Below, in pieces: positions 24,866 to 32,195 of a stretch of 40,403 nt of DNA (position 1 is the first letter of the stretch; each line of letters starts with the position of its first letter). The notes under the pieces were generated by a model that was not told where the DNA came from, did not search any database, and worked only from the letters and a program-made list of their open reading frames with translations. Both the position numbers and the translations under genes were made by a program. Source of the stretch: Lachnospiraceae bacterium (lineage in GTDB: Bacteria > Bacillota > Clostridia > Lachnospirales > Lachnospiraceae); contig JAGAPO010000091.1 of assembly GCA_017623215.1 (NCBI GenBank), positions 1-40,403 on the forward strand, in the 5' to 3' direction.

Positions 24866-24943
24866 CATAACCTCCATTATTCCGGTGGCCCGATGGCGGA
24901 TTGAAGGACCTGAGCGTTTCAATCTGCCTCCCCCTAATTGATT

Positions 24944-24973
24944 GAATAATTCCTTTTCTTAGCTGAATTATAC
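24944..24973 (-). promoter_or_regulatory. Possible sigma-F/G-type promoter of spoIIR
   Basis: Minus strand: GTATA (24969-24973), 15-bp spacer, GGAATTATTC (24944-24953). The -35 and the leading GG of the -10 fit the forespore sigma consensus, but the rest of the -10 does not fit well. The same GTATA overlaps a TATAAT that could be a sigma-A -10. Weak call. Confidence 0.3.
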
Positions 24974-25008
24974 CCACAAATCCCGGCGGATAAACCGGAA
25001 AACGGCAC

Positions 25009-25037
25009 TTTACATTCCCGCCGTAACATAGTACAAT
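25009..25037 (+). promoter_or_regulatory. Sigma-A promoter of ddl-murI-DUF1934
   Basis: TTTACA (25009-25014), 17-bp spacer, TACAAT (25032-25037); leader of about 45 nt to the ddl ATG. Confidence 0.75.
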
Positions 25038-25087
25038 AAACTGGAATCATTGTGTTTTTATTATCCAGAAAGGATGGTACTGCATTC

Positions 25088-26179
25088 ATGGAAAAGAAAT
25101 CTGTTGCCGTGATTTTCGGAGGGCAGTCCTCAGAGCATGAGGTATCCTGTGTTTCGGCGGTCACGATTTTATCAAATATCAATCCGGATCATTATGAGGT
25201 AACGATGATCGGAATTACCAAGGATGGAAGATGGCTCCTGGCGAATTCGATTGATGAGATTGCTTCAGGAGAGTGGACAAAGAGCAGAGTAACCGCGATT
25301 ATTTCCCCGGATCGGTCGCAGAAAGCGATTCTGCTGATCGAGGATGGAAAGATGACGGTGAAGCATATCGACGTGGCATTTCCGGCGCTGCACGGCCTGT
25401 TCGGAGAGGACGGAACGATACAGGGGCTGTTTGAATTGGCCGGAATTCCGTATGTCGGCTGCGGCGTGCTTGCGAGCGCAGTTTCGATGGATAAGCTGTA
25501 TACAAAGATTATTGTGGATACGCTTGGAATCCGCCAGGCAAAGTATGTTCCGGTGAATGTGTCGGAATTCCCGCGGATGGAAGAGATTGCGGCGAGAGTG
25601 GAGGAAAAGCTGTCTTACCCGGTATTTATTAAGCCCTCGAACGCCGGATCGTCCTGCGGAGTGTCCAAAGCGCGGAACCGGGAAGAACTGGTGAAGGGTC
25701 TTAAGCTGGCCGGAAGCCATGATCGCAAGATTCTGGTCGAAGAGACCATTGTTGGCCGTGAGGTGGAGTGTGCGGTATTCGGCGGAGCGAATCTGGAGGC
25801 ATCCGGAGTCGGTGAGGTCCTTGCCGCGGCGGAGTTCTACGATTATGATGCGAAATATAATAATGCAGAGTCAAGAACCGTAATCTCTCCGGATCTTCCG
25901 GAGGGTGTGACGGAGAAGATTCGCACGTGCGCGGCCGCGATATTCCGTGCTGTGGACGGCTACGGTCTGTCAAGAGTGGATTTCTTCGTAGAGAACGGGA
26001 CGAACGAGGTGGTATTCAACGAGATTAACACACTGCCAGGGTTTACCGGAATCAGTATGTATCCGATGCTTTGGGAGGCAGCGGGCGTTACGAAGCCTGA
26101 GCTTGTGGAACGCCTGATTCAGTCTGCATTTGCCAGAAAGAGACAGGAGGAAGAGAGATGTCTTGCAATTCCCCGATAG
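25088..26179 (+). CDS. ddl: D-alanine--D-alanine ligase
   Basis: A 363-residue ATP-grasp ligase that joins two D-Ala for peptidoglycan precursors. N-terminal VAVIFGGQSSEHEVSCVSA, central ATP-grasp (YPVFIKPSNAGSSCGVSKA, KILVEETIVGREVECAVFGG) and C-terminal EVVFNEINTLPGFT with metal-binding Glu/Asn. The omega-loop reads EFYDYDAKYNNAES; its Tyr fits a normal D-Ala-D-Ala enzyme rather than a vancomycin-resistance D-Ala-D-Lac ligase (inference). ATG at 25088 has AAAGGATGG some 12 nt upstream; the in-frame opening begins earlier at 25052 without a ribosome binding site. The 3' end overlaps murI by 22 nt, pointing to translational coupling. Confidence 0.95.
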   Translation: MEKKSVAVIFGGQSSEHEVSCVSAVTILSNINPDHYEVTMIGITKDGRWLLANSIDEIASGEWTKSRVTAIISPDRSQKAILLIEDGKMTVKHIDVAFPALHGLFGEDGTIQGLFELAGIPYVGCGVLASAVSMDKLYTKIIVDTLGIRQAKYVPVNVSEFPRMEEIAARVEEKLSYPVFIKPSNAGSSCGVSKARNREELVKGLKLAGSHDRKILVEETIVGREVECAVFGGANLEASGVGEVLAAAEFYDYDAKYNNAESRTVISPDLPEGVTEKIRTCAAAIFRAVDGYGLSRVDFFVENGTNEVVFNEINTLPGFTGISMYPMLWEAAGVTKPELVERLIQSAFARKRQEEERCLAIPR

Positions 26180-26982
26180 GAGTGTTCGATTCCGGAGTCG
26201 GTGGTCTGACAGTGGCAAAGGAGATTATGAGGCAGCTTCCGGATGAGCAGATTGTGTACTTTGGCGACACGGCTCGCGTGCCGTACGGAAGTAAATCAAA
26301 GAAGACAATTACGACCTATACGAGGCAGATTGTGCGATTCCTGCAGTCGAAGGACGTAAAGGCAATCGTGGTTGCGTGCAATACCGCAAGCGCATATGCG
26401 TTGGAGACGGTGCGCAAGGAGGTGCCTGTTCCGATGATCGGCGTGGTGAAGCCGGGCGCAAAGGCGGCTGCGGAGGCGACGCGCAATGGCCGAATCGGAG
26501 TGATCGGAACAGAGGGAACGATTAAGAGCGGAATCTATACGGAGTTCTTAAGCGCGACGAATCCGAATGTAACTGTATTTGGGAAGGCATGCCCGCTGTT
26601 CGTGCCGTTAGTGGAAGAGGGATGGCTTCAGGATCCGATCACAGTTGAGGTGGCAAAGCGGTACATATCCGAGCTGCTCGACAAGGATATTGATACTCTG
26701 GTGCTTGGATGCACCCACTATCCGCTTCTGCGCAAGTTAATCCGGGAGGTTGTTGGTGAGCGCGTGACGCTGGTGAATCCGGCCTATGAGACGGCAGTCA
26801 CACTGCGGACATTATTACAGGAGAGGGGATTGGCCCATCCGAAGAGAGATACCCTGCCGGAGCATACCTTCTTTGTAAGCGACGGCGCGGACAAATTCAG
26901 GGAATTCGCGAATTCCATTCTTCCGTGCGAGGTTGTGGAGACGAAGGATGTGAATATTGAAAGCTTTGAAGAGGAAAACTAA
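26158..26982 (+). CDS. murI: Glutamate racemase
   Basis: A 274-residue cofactor-independent racemase giving D-glutamate for peptidoglycan. The catalytic cysteines are Cys74 (VVACNTASA) and Cys185 (LGCTHYPLL); IGVFDSGVGGLTV and YFGDTARVPYG are the other family signatures. The ATG lies inside the ddl 3' end, with GGAGGAAGAG as its ribosome binding site, so ddl and murI are coupled. The two products supply the D-amino acids of the same cell-wall precursor. Confidence 0.96.
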   Translation: MSCNSPIGVFDSGVGGLTVAKEIMRQLPDEQIVYFGDTARVPYGSKSKKTITTYTRQIVRFLQSKDVKAIVVACNTASAYALETVRKEVPVPMIGVVKPGAKAAAEATRNGRIGVIGTEGTIKSGIYTEFLSATNPNVTVFGKACPLFVPLVEEGWLQDPITVEVAKRYISELLDKDIDTLVLGCTHYPLLRKLIREVVGERVTLVNPAYETAVTLRTLLQERGLAHPKRDTLPEHTFFVSDGADKFREFANSILPCEVVETKDVNIESFEEEN

Positions 26983-27040
26983 AAGAGCAGGAATCCCTGT
27001 GGATAAAACGGCCGCGGAGGCGGCGGATTGAGGAGAAAGT

Positions 27041-27463
27041 ATGACAAAAGAGGTACTGGTTACAGTAAACGGAATGCAGTTTGAAATAGATTCCAGAGAA
27101 TCGATTGAAGTCATCAGCAGAGGTCAGTATTTTTTAAAGAACGGCAAGCACTACGTGATCTATGAGGAGATGGACGCGGAGGAACCGACGAAGGTGACCC
27201 GGAGTACGATTAAGATATCGCCAATGCAGGTGGATATGATAAAAAAGGGATCGAACAGCGTTCATATGGTGTTTGCAAAAGGGCAGAACAATCTGGCTTA
27301 TTATGAGACTCCCTTTGGACAGATGATGATGGGAATTAACACCAAAGAGATCGAGGTGAATGAGAGCGAAGAGGAGATAGCGGTAAAGCTGAAGTACGGG
27401 CTGGATGTAAACTACGCACATATGTCGGATTGTGAAGTATCCATTCAGGTTCGTCCGGCATAG
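27041..27463 (+). CDS. DUF1934 (YwiB-like) beta-barrel protein
   Basis: A 140-residue protein of the DUF1934/YwiB family, predicted as a small calycin-like beta-barrel: VLVTVNGMQF, GQYFLKNGKHYVIYEE, TRSTIKISPMQVDMIKKGSN, YYETPFGQMMMGINTKEIEV and LKYGLDVNYAHMSDCEVSIQV are successive strands. Function unknown; in many Firmicutes it lies near cell-wall or argS genes. It starts 58 bp after murI with TGAGGAGAAAGT before the ATG, and has no promoter of its own that I can see, so it is probably the third gene of the ddl operon. Confidence 0.85.
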   Translation: MTKEVLVTVNGMQFEIDSRESIEVISRGQYFLKNGKHYVIYEEMDAEEPTKVTRSTIKISPMQVDMIKKGSNSVHMVFAKGQNNLAYYETPFGQMMMGINTKEIEVNESEEEIAVKLKYGLDVNYAHMSDCEVSIQVRPA

Positions 27464-27474
27464 CCGGACTCTTA

Positions 27475-27526
27475 CAAAAATACGGGGGATTGTCAGACAG
27501 CCGATTCCGGCATCTGACAATCCCCC
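27475..27526. terminator. Terminator between the ddl operon and the 27.5-28 kb membrane protein gene
   Basis: GGGGGATTGTCAGA (27484-27497) pairs with TCTGACAATCCCCC (27513-27526), a perfect 14-bp stem. The T-run (TATTTTTGT) is on the minus strand, so it best serves the leftward gene; in the plus direction it is a stable 3' hairpin for the ddl operon. Confidence 0.8.
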
Positions 27527-27549
27527 ATCTGTCATTACAGAGGTTTTCT

Positions 27550-28002
27550 TTAATTCTTCTTAACCTTATCCTTCATCTTTGCAAAGAAGCCCTTCTTTGC
27601 GGGCTTGCTCTCAAGCGCACCGCGCAGGCCCTTAACATCAATGATGTAGATTCCGTTCATCACGGCTTTTACTTCTTTCTTGACCGGAATCAGATCAAAG
27701 ACCTTCTCATCGCAGATCAGAGACATCACTCTGGGACCAATCTTGGCCTTTACAACCGGTACCTTGGCACCGCGCAGATACTTTGGTGTCTGATCAAGCA
27801 CAACCTTGGGGAATCCGGCTTCTTTCATCTTCATCCGCTTTTTATCAATAACCAGTATTGAGAACGTCTGAGCGCCGGCCCGAATATCTGCCTGAGCCGT
27901 CTCCTGCTTCTTCTGAAGCTTGCGGCCATATATTGCAAGAACAACAAATAAAACCAAAACAACTGCCAAAATAATCAGCAGCACAATCGCCCATGTAGGC
28001 AT
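27550..28002 (-). CDS. Single-pass membrane protein of unknown function
   Basis: A 150-residue protein I do not recognise by function. One N-terminal transmembrane segment (about 5-26, AIVLLIILAVVLVLFVVLAIY) is followed by a basic stretch (GRKLQKKQE) that suggests the N-terminus faces out and the body stays in the cytoplasm. The soluble part (SILVIDKKRMKMKEAGFPKV, KIGPRVMSLICDEKVFDLIP, KAVMNGIYIIDVKGLRG) looks like a small folded beta-rich domain, and the C-terminus is Lys-rich (GFFAKMKDKVKKN). I chose the ATG at 28002 because AGGAGG lies 8 nt before it; the GTG at 28008 is too close. The leader is long (about 175 nt). Next upstream gene on this strand is plsC. Confidence 0.75.
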   Translation of the reverse strand: MPTWAIVLLIILAVVLVLFVVLAIYGRKLQKKQETAQADIRAGAQTFSILVIDKKRMKMKEAGFPKVVLDQTPKYLRGAKVPVVKAKIGPRVMSLICDEKVFDLIPVKKEVKAVMNGIYIIDVKGLRGALESKPAKKGFFAKMKDKVKKN

Positions 28003-28182
28003 ATTCACTTCCTCCTTCCATTATGTAGTACACAGTTATCTTCTTGATACCATGGCACTGCGTGCACATGGCCCCTCGGGGGGATACACACGCGCCGATT
28101 CGGCAGCCGGACTCCTTTCCGGTGCGGCGCAGGTATAAATAGCCGCTTTGCAACTTGAAAGTGAAAAGCGAAGCCTTTTTAC

Positions 28183-28188
28183 ATTATA
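28183..28188 (-). promoter_or_regulatory. -10 element for the unknown membrane protein gene
   Basis: Minus strand TATAAT at 28183-28188, directly downstream of the hairpin at 28189-28223. The -35 position falls in the hairpin loop and is poor (TTTCTT-like). Confidence 0.4.
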
Positions 28189-28229
28189 CCATTTTCCCAT
28201 AAAAAAGAAAATAGGGAAAATGGTTTTTT
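28189..28229 (+). terminator. Strong hairpin with U-run between plsC and the membrane protein gene
   Basis: CCATTTTCCC (28189-28198) pairs with GGGAAAATGG (28214-28223), followed by TTTTTT on the plus strand; an outer GCCTT/AAGGC pairing extends it. There is no plus-strand gene for it to end. In the minus direction it follows the plsC stop, so it may work mainly as a 3' hairpin for plsC. Confidence 0.6.
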
Positions 28230-28239
28230 GAAGGCTTTT

Positions 28240-28968
28240 TTATACGAGAGGTTCATTCTTGTTAAGCATCTCGGTAATTACCGTTCTGACATGAGCGCCT
28301 GCGAACTTGCGCTCCTCCTTCGGCAGCTCGTTCAAGTAGATAGGCTTGCCGTATTCCACAACAACGTGCGCTTTTCTGACCCAGGGCATATGAAGCTCAA
28401 AGATCGCATCCGAGTGATTGATCGCAACCGGGATGATGGGGCAGCCGGTCTTCTCGGCCATCTTCAGACTTCCCTCTTTAAAGGGAAGCAGCTCCTGGTC
28501 GTGGTTTCTCGTTCCCTCCGGGGCGATTGCCATGGAGTATCCCTGCTTGATATACTCAATTCCCTGCAGGATGGTCTTTAAGCCCGCCCGCATATCATCG
28601 CGGTCCAGGAACAGACAGTTCACGTTCCTCATCCAGAGATTTAAGAACGGAACCTTCTGAATCTCCTTCTTCGCAACAAAGCCGGTCAGAGTAGGAACCG
28701 ACGTATAGATAATCGGAATATCAGCGAGACTTCTGTGGTTGAACACATACAATACCGCACTGTCCGACGGAACGTTCTCGGCTCCGATTACCGTCCGTTT
28801 GGTACCTGCGCACCGGAGAACAATATTAAATGCCCAGGATACGATGGACTGCGACACCCGGACCTTTGTGTGAGGATTCTTCTTCCCGACCAGAATCAGG
28901 ACCAGATAAATCGGAAAACTTAAAATAAAAAACAGAACCATTGCCAAAGCTACAAGAACGATTCTCAT
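28240..28968 (-). CDS. plsC: 1-acyl-sn-glycerol-3-phosphate acyltransferase
   Basis: A 242-residue membrane-associated acyltransferase that adds the second fatty acid in phosphatidic acid synthesis. The catalytic HX4D motif is His78-Asp83 (FNHRSLAD), the substrate-binding motif EGTR is at 151-154 (IAPEGTRNHD), and PIIPVAINHSD corresponds to the later conserved block. An N-terminal hydrophobic helix (2-27) anchors it. ATG at 28968 has AAGGAGGCCTATTT. Downstream on the same strand lies the unknown membrane protein gene, upstream the VanY-like gene; the gaps of over 100 bp and the intervening hairpin suggest separate transcripts. Confidence 0.93.
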   Translation of the reverse strand: MRIVLVALAMVLFFILSFPIYLVLILVGKKNPHTKVRVSQSIVSWAFNIVLRCAGTKRTVIGAENVPSDSAVLYVFNHRSLADIPIIYTSVPTLTGFVAKKEIQKVPFLNLWMRNVNCLFLDRDDMRAGLKTILQGIEYIKQGYSMAIAPEGTRNHDQELLPFKEGSLKMAEKTGCPIIPVAINHSDAIFELHMPWVRKAHVVVEYGKPIYLNELPKEERKFAGAHVRTVITEMLNKNEPLV

Positions 28969-29075
28969 AAATAGGCCTCCTTATCAGGAATAATATAGAT
29001 TGGTAAAACATTCTGCGCGGCAGAACAGCTCATCGCACAGACAATTTGACGGATTCTATACCGCATCGCATTGGA

Positions 29076-30560
29076 TCAGGCGGGAACGTCTTCAGAGCCG
29101 TCTTCCTCCCAATCGATCGTCTCTTCTTCTGGTATGCCGCCTTCACTCGCATTATCCGGGAAGTCATACTCATCTTCCTCCTCTGAAGGCGATCCGGCAG
29201 TTGGAACCGGTGTCTCTTCCGACGGCGGTTCTGGGTCGGAAATCGGGTCTTCCCCCGTGGAAGGCGCCTGGTCAGAGGGTGCTTCTGGATCAGAGGGCGC
29301 TTCGGAGTCAGAGGATTCTTCCGAGTCGGCGGGTCCTTCGGGATCAGAGGATTCTTCCGAGCCAGAGGGGTCTCCGGAATTAGAAGGCTCTTCGGACTCC
29401 GTCGGTTCTTCGGAATCGGGGCTTTCTCCTTCTGTAATATATCCGTCCGAAGGATCTTCCATTCCGGAATCGGGCACTTCATCCGTGCCATCCGTTATAT
29501 CCGGAGCCTCTTCCGCGGAAGAGCTGTCGGTAACGGGCTCAGTTCCAAGCATCGCATCTGCGTACTCCTCGTCGTTCATGCCCGGATCCGGTTCTTCGGT
29601 CGGAGCCTGGGAAGGCTTTACAAGAGACGCATACAGGCTTTGGTATCGTTCGGATTCCGTATCAATCAACGGAGTCTCGGCCAGCGAGGCGAACATGACG
29701 GCAGGTTCATAGCCATAGTACTCATCCAGCGTCAGTCCGCTTTCATATAGATAAGCGGCAAGCTCTGTTCCAACATAGCGGATATGCCAGGGTTCATAAG
29801 CATACCCGGTTATCTCTTCCTTCTCCTTGGGATACCGGATAATAAAACCGAAACGGTGTGCATTCTTCGCAAGCCAGATTCCTTCCTTGGTAGTCCCAAA
29901 TACCTCCTCTAACGAATATCCCGCGGATTCCGAGGAGACATCAATGGCAAGGCCGGTCTGATGCTCGCTCGCACCGGGCGCGGCAGAGTAGCGGTTGGTA
30001 TGCTTAATCCCCCGCGTAATCAGGTTAGTTGCGTAAATCGTATATTGCCGGCTATACGAGCGATAAGCAGAAACGCCGTACAGATGAATTCCTTCCGCAT
30101 CCCCGGCCGCAAATAATTCTTCCAGCGCGTCAGCCGCTTCCTGGCGCATCAGCTTTTTGTCCGAATAATAAGAGAAGGTAAAACGTACATCCGGAACAAT
30201 TAGATCTTCCGGAACATAATCCTCCGTTAACGTATAATCGCGATTAACCAGTAAAGTAATTGACTCCAGAGACAAATCCACAGGGGCGGGAGCCGGAAGC
30301 AGCGATCCGGAGGCGCTTACCTCGGAGCCCGTGGTTACAGGAGAAGACGTACTCACGGAAGCACCCTGAGAAGTCGTGGAAGAAGCGGGCGGAGTAACCG
30401 AAGCAGCCGAAGATGATTCGGTCGAGATCTGCCGGAACGTCTGCCCGGAGCTGGGATCCGGATCGTTTGCGGGAGTTATAGCGACTTTGACCAGAACGGC
30501 GGCCGCACAGACGCAGAGCGCAAGAGCGGAAGCACCGATAATCAAAGAGTTCTTTTTCAT
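29076..30560 (-). CDS. VanY-like D-alanyl-D-alanine carboxypeptidase with long acidic C-terminal tail
   Basis: A 494-residue membrane-anchored or secreted M15B peptidase. Residues 5-28 form a signal/anchor helix, 30-95 a Ser/Thr/Pro-rich linker, 100-285 the catalytic domain: SEHQTGLAIDV supplies zinc ligands His200 and Asp207, EPWHIRYV the catalytic Glu256 and ligand His259; AYRSYSRQYTIY and KNAHRFGFIIRYP are further family blocks. It trims the terminal D-Ala of wall pentapeptides. Residues 318-494 are a very acidic Ser/Pro/Glu/Asp tail, unusual for the family, with no LPXTG motif. ATG at 30560 has GAAAGGATAG. No vanR/vanS or vanHAX genes are nearby, so this is more likely housekeeping wall remodelling than vancomycin resistance. 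Confidence 0.9.
   Translation of the reverse strand: MKKNSLIIGASALALCVCAAAVLVKVAITPANDPDPSSGQTFRQISTESSSAASVTPPASSTTSQGASVSTSSPVTTGSEVSASGSLLPAPAPVDLSLESITLLVNRDYTLTEDYVPEDLIVPDVRFTFSYYSDKKLMRQEAADALEELFAAGDAEGIHLYGVSAYRSYSRQYTIYATNLITRGIKHTNRYSAAPGASEHQTGLAIDVSSESAGYSLEEVFGTTKEGIWLAKNAHRFGFIIRYPKEKEEITGYAYEPWHIRYVGTELAAYLYESGLTLDEYYGYEPAVMFASLAETPLIDTESERYQSLYASLVKPSQAPTEEPDPGMNDEEYADAMLGTEPVTDSSSAEEAPDITDGTDEVPDSGMEDPSDGYITEGESPDSEEPTESEEPSNSGDPSGSEESSDPEGPADSEESSDSEAPSDPEAPSDQAPSTGEDPISDPEPPSEETPVPTAGSPSEEEDEYDFPDNASEGGIPEEETIDWEEDGSEDVPA
29181..29423 (-). repeat. Imperfect short repeats encoding the acidic SPED tail
   Basis: Within the VanY-like gene, codons for residues 380-460 repeat a 5-6 residue unit (SEESSDPEG, SEESSDSEAPSD, SDPEAPSD). 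The DNA repeats GATTCTTCCGAG-like 12-mers and GGATCAGAGG-like words, the sort of array that changes length by slippage. Confidence 0.75.
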
Positions 30561-30741
30561 ATGAGTCTATCCTTTCGTAGGTATCAAAATTATGTCCAAT
30601 ACTGCAAGTATATCATACGGCCCGGAAAAATACCAGAGGGAGAAGGAACGGAATTGTATTGAAAAAACGCAGATTTTTTGTGAGCAGGTATCTTCTCCGC
30701 AACCACCGGGCAAAAAAACGGGAAAATTTATCAAATAGAAC

Positions 30742-30770
30742 TTGACAAGAGTGGTAATATCAGGTATAAT
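30742..30770 (+). promoter_or_regulatory. Sigma-A promoter of hrb-rbr
   Basis: TTGACA (30742-30747), 17-bp spacer, TATAAT (30765-30770): full consensus, followed by a PerR box 8 bp later. Confidence 0.9.
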
Positions 30771-30778
30771 CTAAATAT

Positions 30779-30793
30779 CAGTAATGATTACTG
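30779..30793. promoter_or_regulatory. PerR operator at the hrb-rbr promoter
   Basis: CAGTAATGATTACTG, a perfect 7-1-7 palindrome starting 8 nt downstream of the -10. Apart from the centre base it is identical to the core at 13009-13023 near reverse rubrerythrin, and it sits at the same distance from the -10. Confidence 0.8.
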
Positions 30794-30812
30794 TTATTGG
30801 AGGAGAAAATAT

Positions 30813-31469
30813 ATGGATAAGTCGGCACTGTTCAAATTAAGTTATGGATTATTCCTTGCGGGAACAGAATACGAGGGAAAGAAGAACGCCTGCGTAATTA
30901 ACACGGCGGCACAGGCGACATCGGAACCGGCCCAGATGATCGTAACGATGCTGAAGTCGAACTATACAACGGAACTGATTGAGAAGAAGGGAAGCTTAAC
31001 CGTGTCGGTTCTTTCACAGGCAACGCCGCTGTCCCTGATTCAGGATTTCGGAATGAGAAGCGGCAGAAGCTGTGACAAGTTCGAGAAGTATTCTTATCAG
31101 ACGGATGCATTCGGGAATCCGTATCTTACAGACACGATGGCAGCGTGGATGAGCTTAAAGGTAACGCAGACGATTGATTTGGGAACACACAACCTGTTTA
31201 TCTGCACTGTAGAAGATGCCGGGAATCTTGATTCCGACACACCGATAACCTATGCGGATTACAGAATCCTTAAGAACGGCGGCACGCTTTCTAAAGCAGC
31301 GAAAGCAGAAGAAGCGGAGGCGGCACCGCAGGAGCAGGCGCCCCAGAAGCATTATGTCTGCTCGGTATGTCATTACGAGTACGATGGAGAGATACCATTT
31401 GAGGAACTTCCAGACAGCTATGTATGTCCGGTATGCAAGATGGGAAAGAACATGTTTGAGGCAGTATAG
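30813..31469 (+). CDS. hrb: Flavin reductase-rubredoxin fusion (high molecular weight rubredoxin)
   Basis: A 218-residue protein with an N-terminal flavin reductase-like FMN-binding domain (1-155; [28 protein letters not shown] start and the [13 protein letters not shown] block) and a C-terminal rubredoxin (CSVC at 183-186 and CPVC at 205-208, one Fe). This matches Hrb of Moorella thermoacetica, which passes NAD(P)H-derived electrons to the flavodiiron protein. Here the next gene is rubrerythrin, so it probably feeds the peroxidase. An Ala/Glu-rich linker (160-178) joins the domains. ATG at 30813 has TTGGAGGAGAAAATAT. First gene of a PerR-box-controlled pair. The symbol is by analogy. Confidence 0.9.
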   Translation: MDKSALFKLSYGLFLAGTEYEGKKNACVINTAAQATSEPAQMIVTMLKSNYTTELIEKKGSLTVSVLSQATPLSLIQDFGMRSGRSCDKFEKYSYQTDAFGNPYLTDTMAAWMSLKVTQTIDLGTHNLFICTVEDAGNLDSDTPITYADYRILKNGGTLSKAAKAEEAEAAPQEQAPQKHYVCSVCHYEYDGEIPFEELPDSYVCPVCKMGKNMFEAV

Positions 31470-31538
31470 GAAATGGCCTCTTTACATAAGCAATAATAGG
31501 AACAATCATATTTTTTATAACAGAAGGGAGAATTTATT

Positions 31539-32081
31539 ATGAGCAACAATTTAAAAGGAACAAAGACAGAAGCGAACTTACTGGCGGCATTTGCAGGAGA
31601 ATCTCAGGCAAGGAATAAGTATACATACTATGCATCGAAGGCGAAGAAGGAAGGATATGAGCAGATCGCGGCTCTGTTCCTTGAGACGGCGGAGAATGAG
31701 AAGGAGCATGCGAAGATTTGGTTCAAGCTGCTGCATGACGGTATGCCGGATACCGCGGCTAACTTATTAGACGCAGCTTTGGGCGAGAACTATGAGTGGA
31801 CCGATATGTATGCGACCTTTGCAAAAGAAGCAAAAGAGGAAGGCTTCACCAAGATTGCATATCTCTTCGAAGCAGTCGGCCAGATCGAGAAGGAGCATGA
31901 GGAGAGATACAGAAAGCTTCTTGCAAATGTAGAGGAAGGCATTGTATTCTCCAGAGACGGCGAGATGATCTGGCAGTGCAGAAACTGCGGCCACATCTAT
32001 GTTGGAAAGAAGGCACCGGAAGTATGTCCGGTATGCGAACATCCGAAGTCGTTCTTCCAGCAGCAGGCGAAGAATTATTAA
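31539..32081 (+). CDS. rbr: Rubrerythrin (classical domain order)
   Basis: A 180-residue peroxidase with the ferritin-like di-iron domain first ([57 protein letters not shown]) and rubredoxin last (CRNCG and CPVCEHP near residues 147-168). It reduces H2O2 to water using electrons from rubredoxin-type partners, here plausibly Hrb. ATG at 31539 follows AAGGGAGAATTTATT, 69 bp after hrb, no separate promoter. The window thus has two rubrerythrins of opposite domain order, both behind PerR boxes. Confidence 0.96.
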   Translation: MSNNLKGTKTEANLLAAFAGESQARNKYTYYASKAKKEGYEQIAALFLETAENEKEHAKIWFKLLHDGMPDTAANLLDAALGENYEWTDMYATFAKEAKEEGFTKIAYLFEAVGQIEKEHEERYRKLLANVEEGIVFSRDGEMIWQCRNCGHIYVGKKAPEVCPVCEHPKSFFQQQAKNY

Positions 32082-32111
32082 TTCGGTTCCGAGTGCGGAT
32101 TCTATATGTAT

Positions 32112-32153
32112 CAAGCAAGAAAAGGAGTGCAGCCGCACTCCTTTTCTTGCTTG
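32112..32153. terminator. Stem-loop between rbr and pncB
   Basis: CAAGCAAGAAAAGGAGTGC (32112-32130), loop AGCC, and its exact complement at 32135-32153: a 19-bp perfect stem. T-rich segments lie within the 3' arm rather than after it. It sits between two convergent genes and can stop both. Confidence 0.8.
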
Positions 32154-32195
32154 GAATAACTTTATAACTGAAAGGATCTGATATCTGAGAGAATC

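Noticed and set aside
28020..28140. Small upstream gene in the leader of the unknown membrane protein
   Set aside because: Frames are short, without a ribosome binding site, and overlap the gene's own leader; nothing recognisable.
29181..29423. Short regularly repeated words resembling a repeat array or CRISPR
   Set aside because: Repeats are imperfect, without unique spacers of constant length, and fall in frame in the acidic tail of the VanY-like protein.
29071..29712. 213-codon Ser/Gly/Glu-rich plus-strand frame
   Set aside because: It is the complement of the repetitive tail-coding region; no ribosome binding site.
29076..30560. Vancomycin resistance VanY gene
   Set aside because: The catalytic domain matches VanY, but no vanR/S, vanH, D-Lac ligase or vanX is nearby, and the ddl in this window has the normal Tyr-containing loop.
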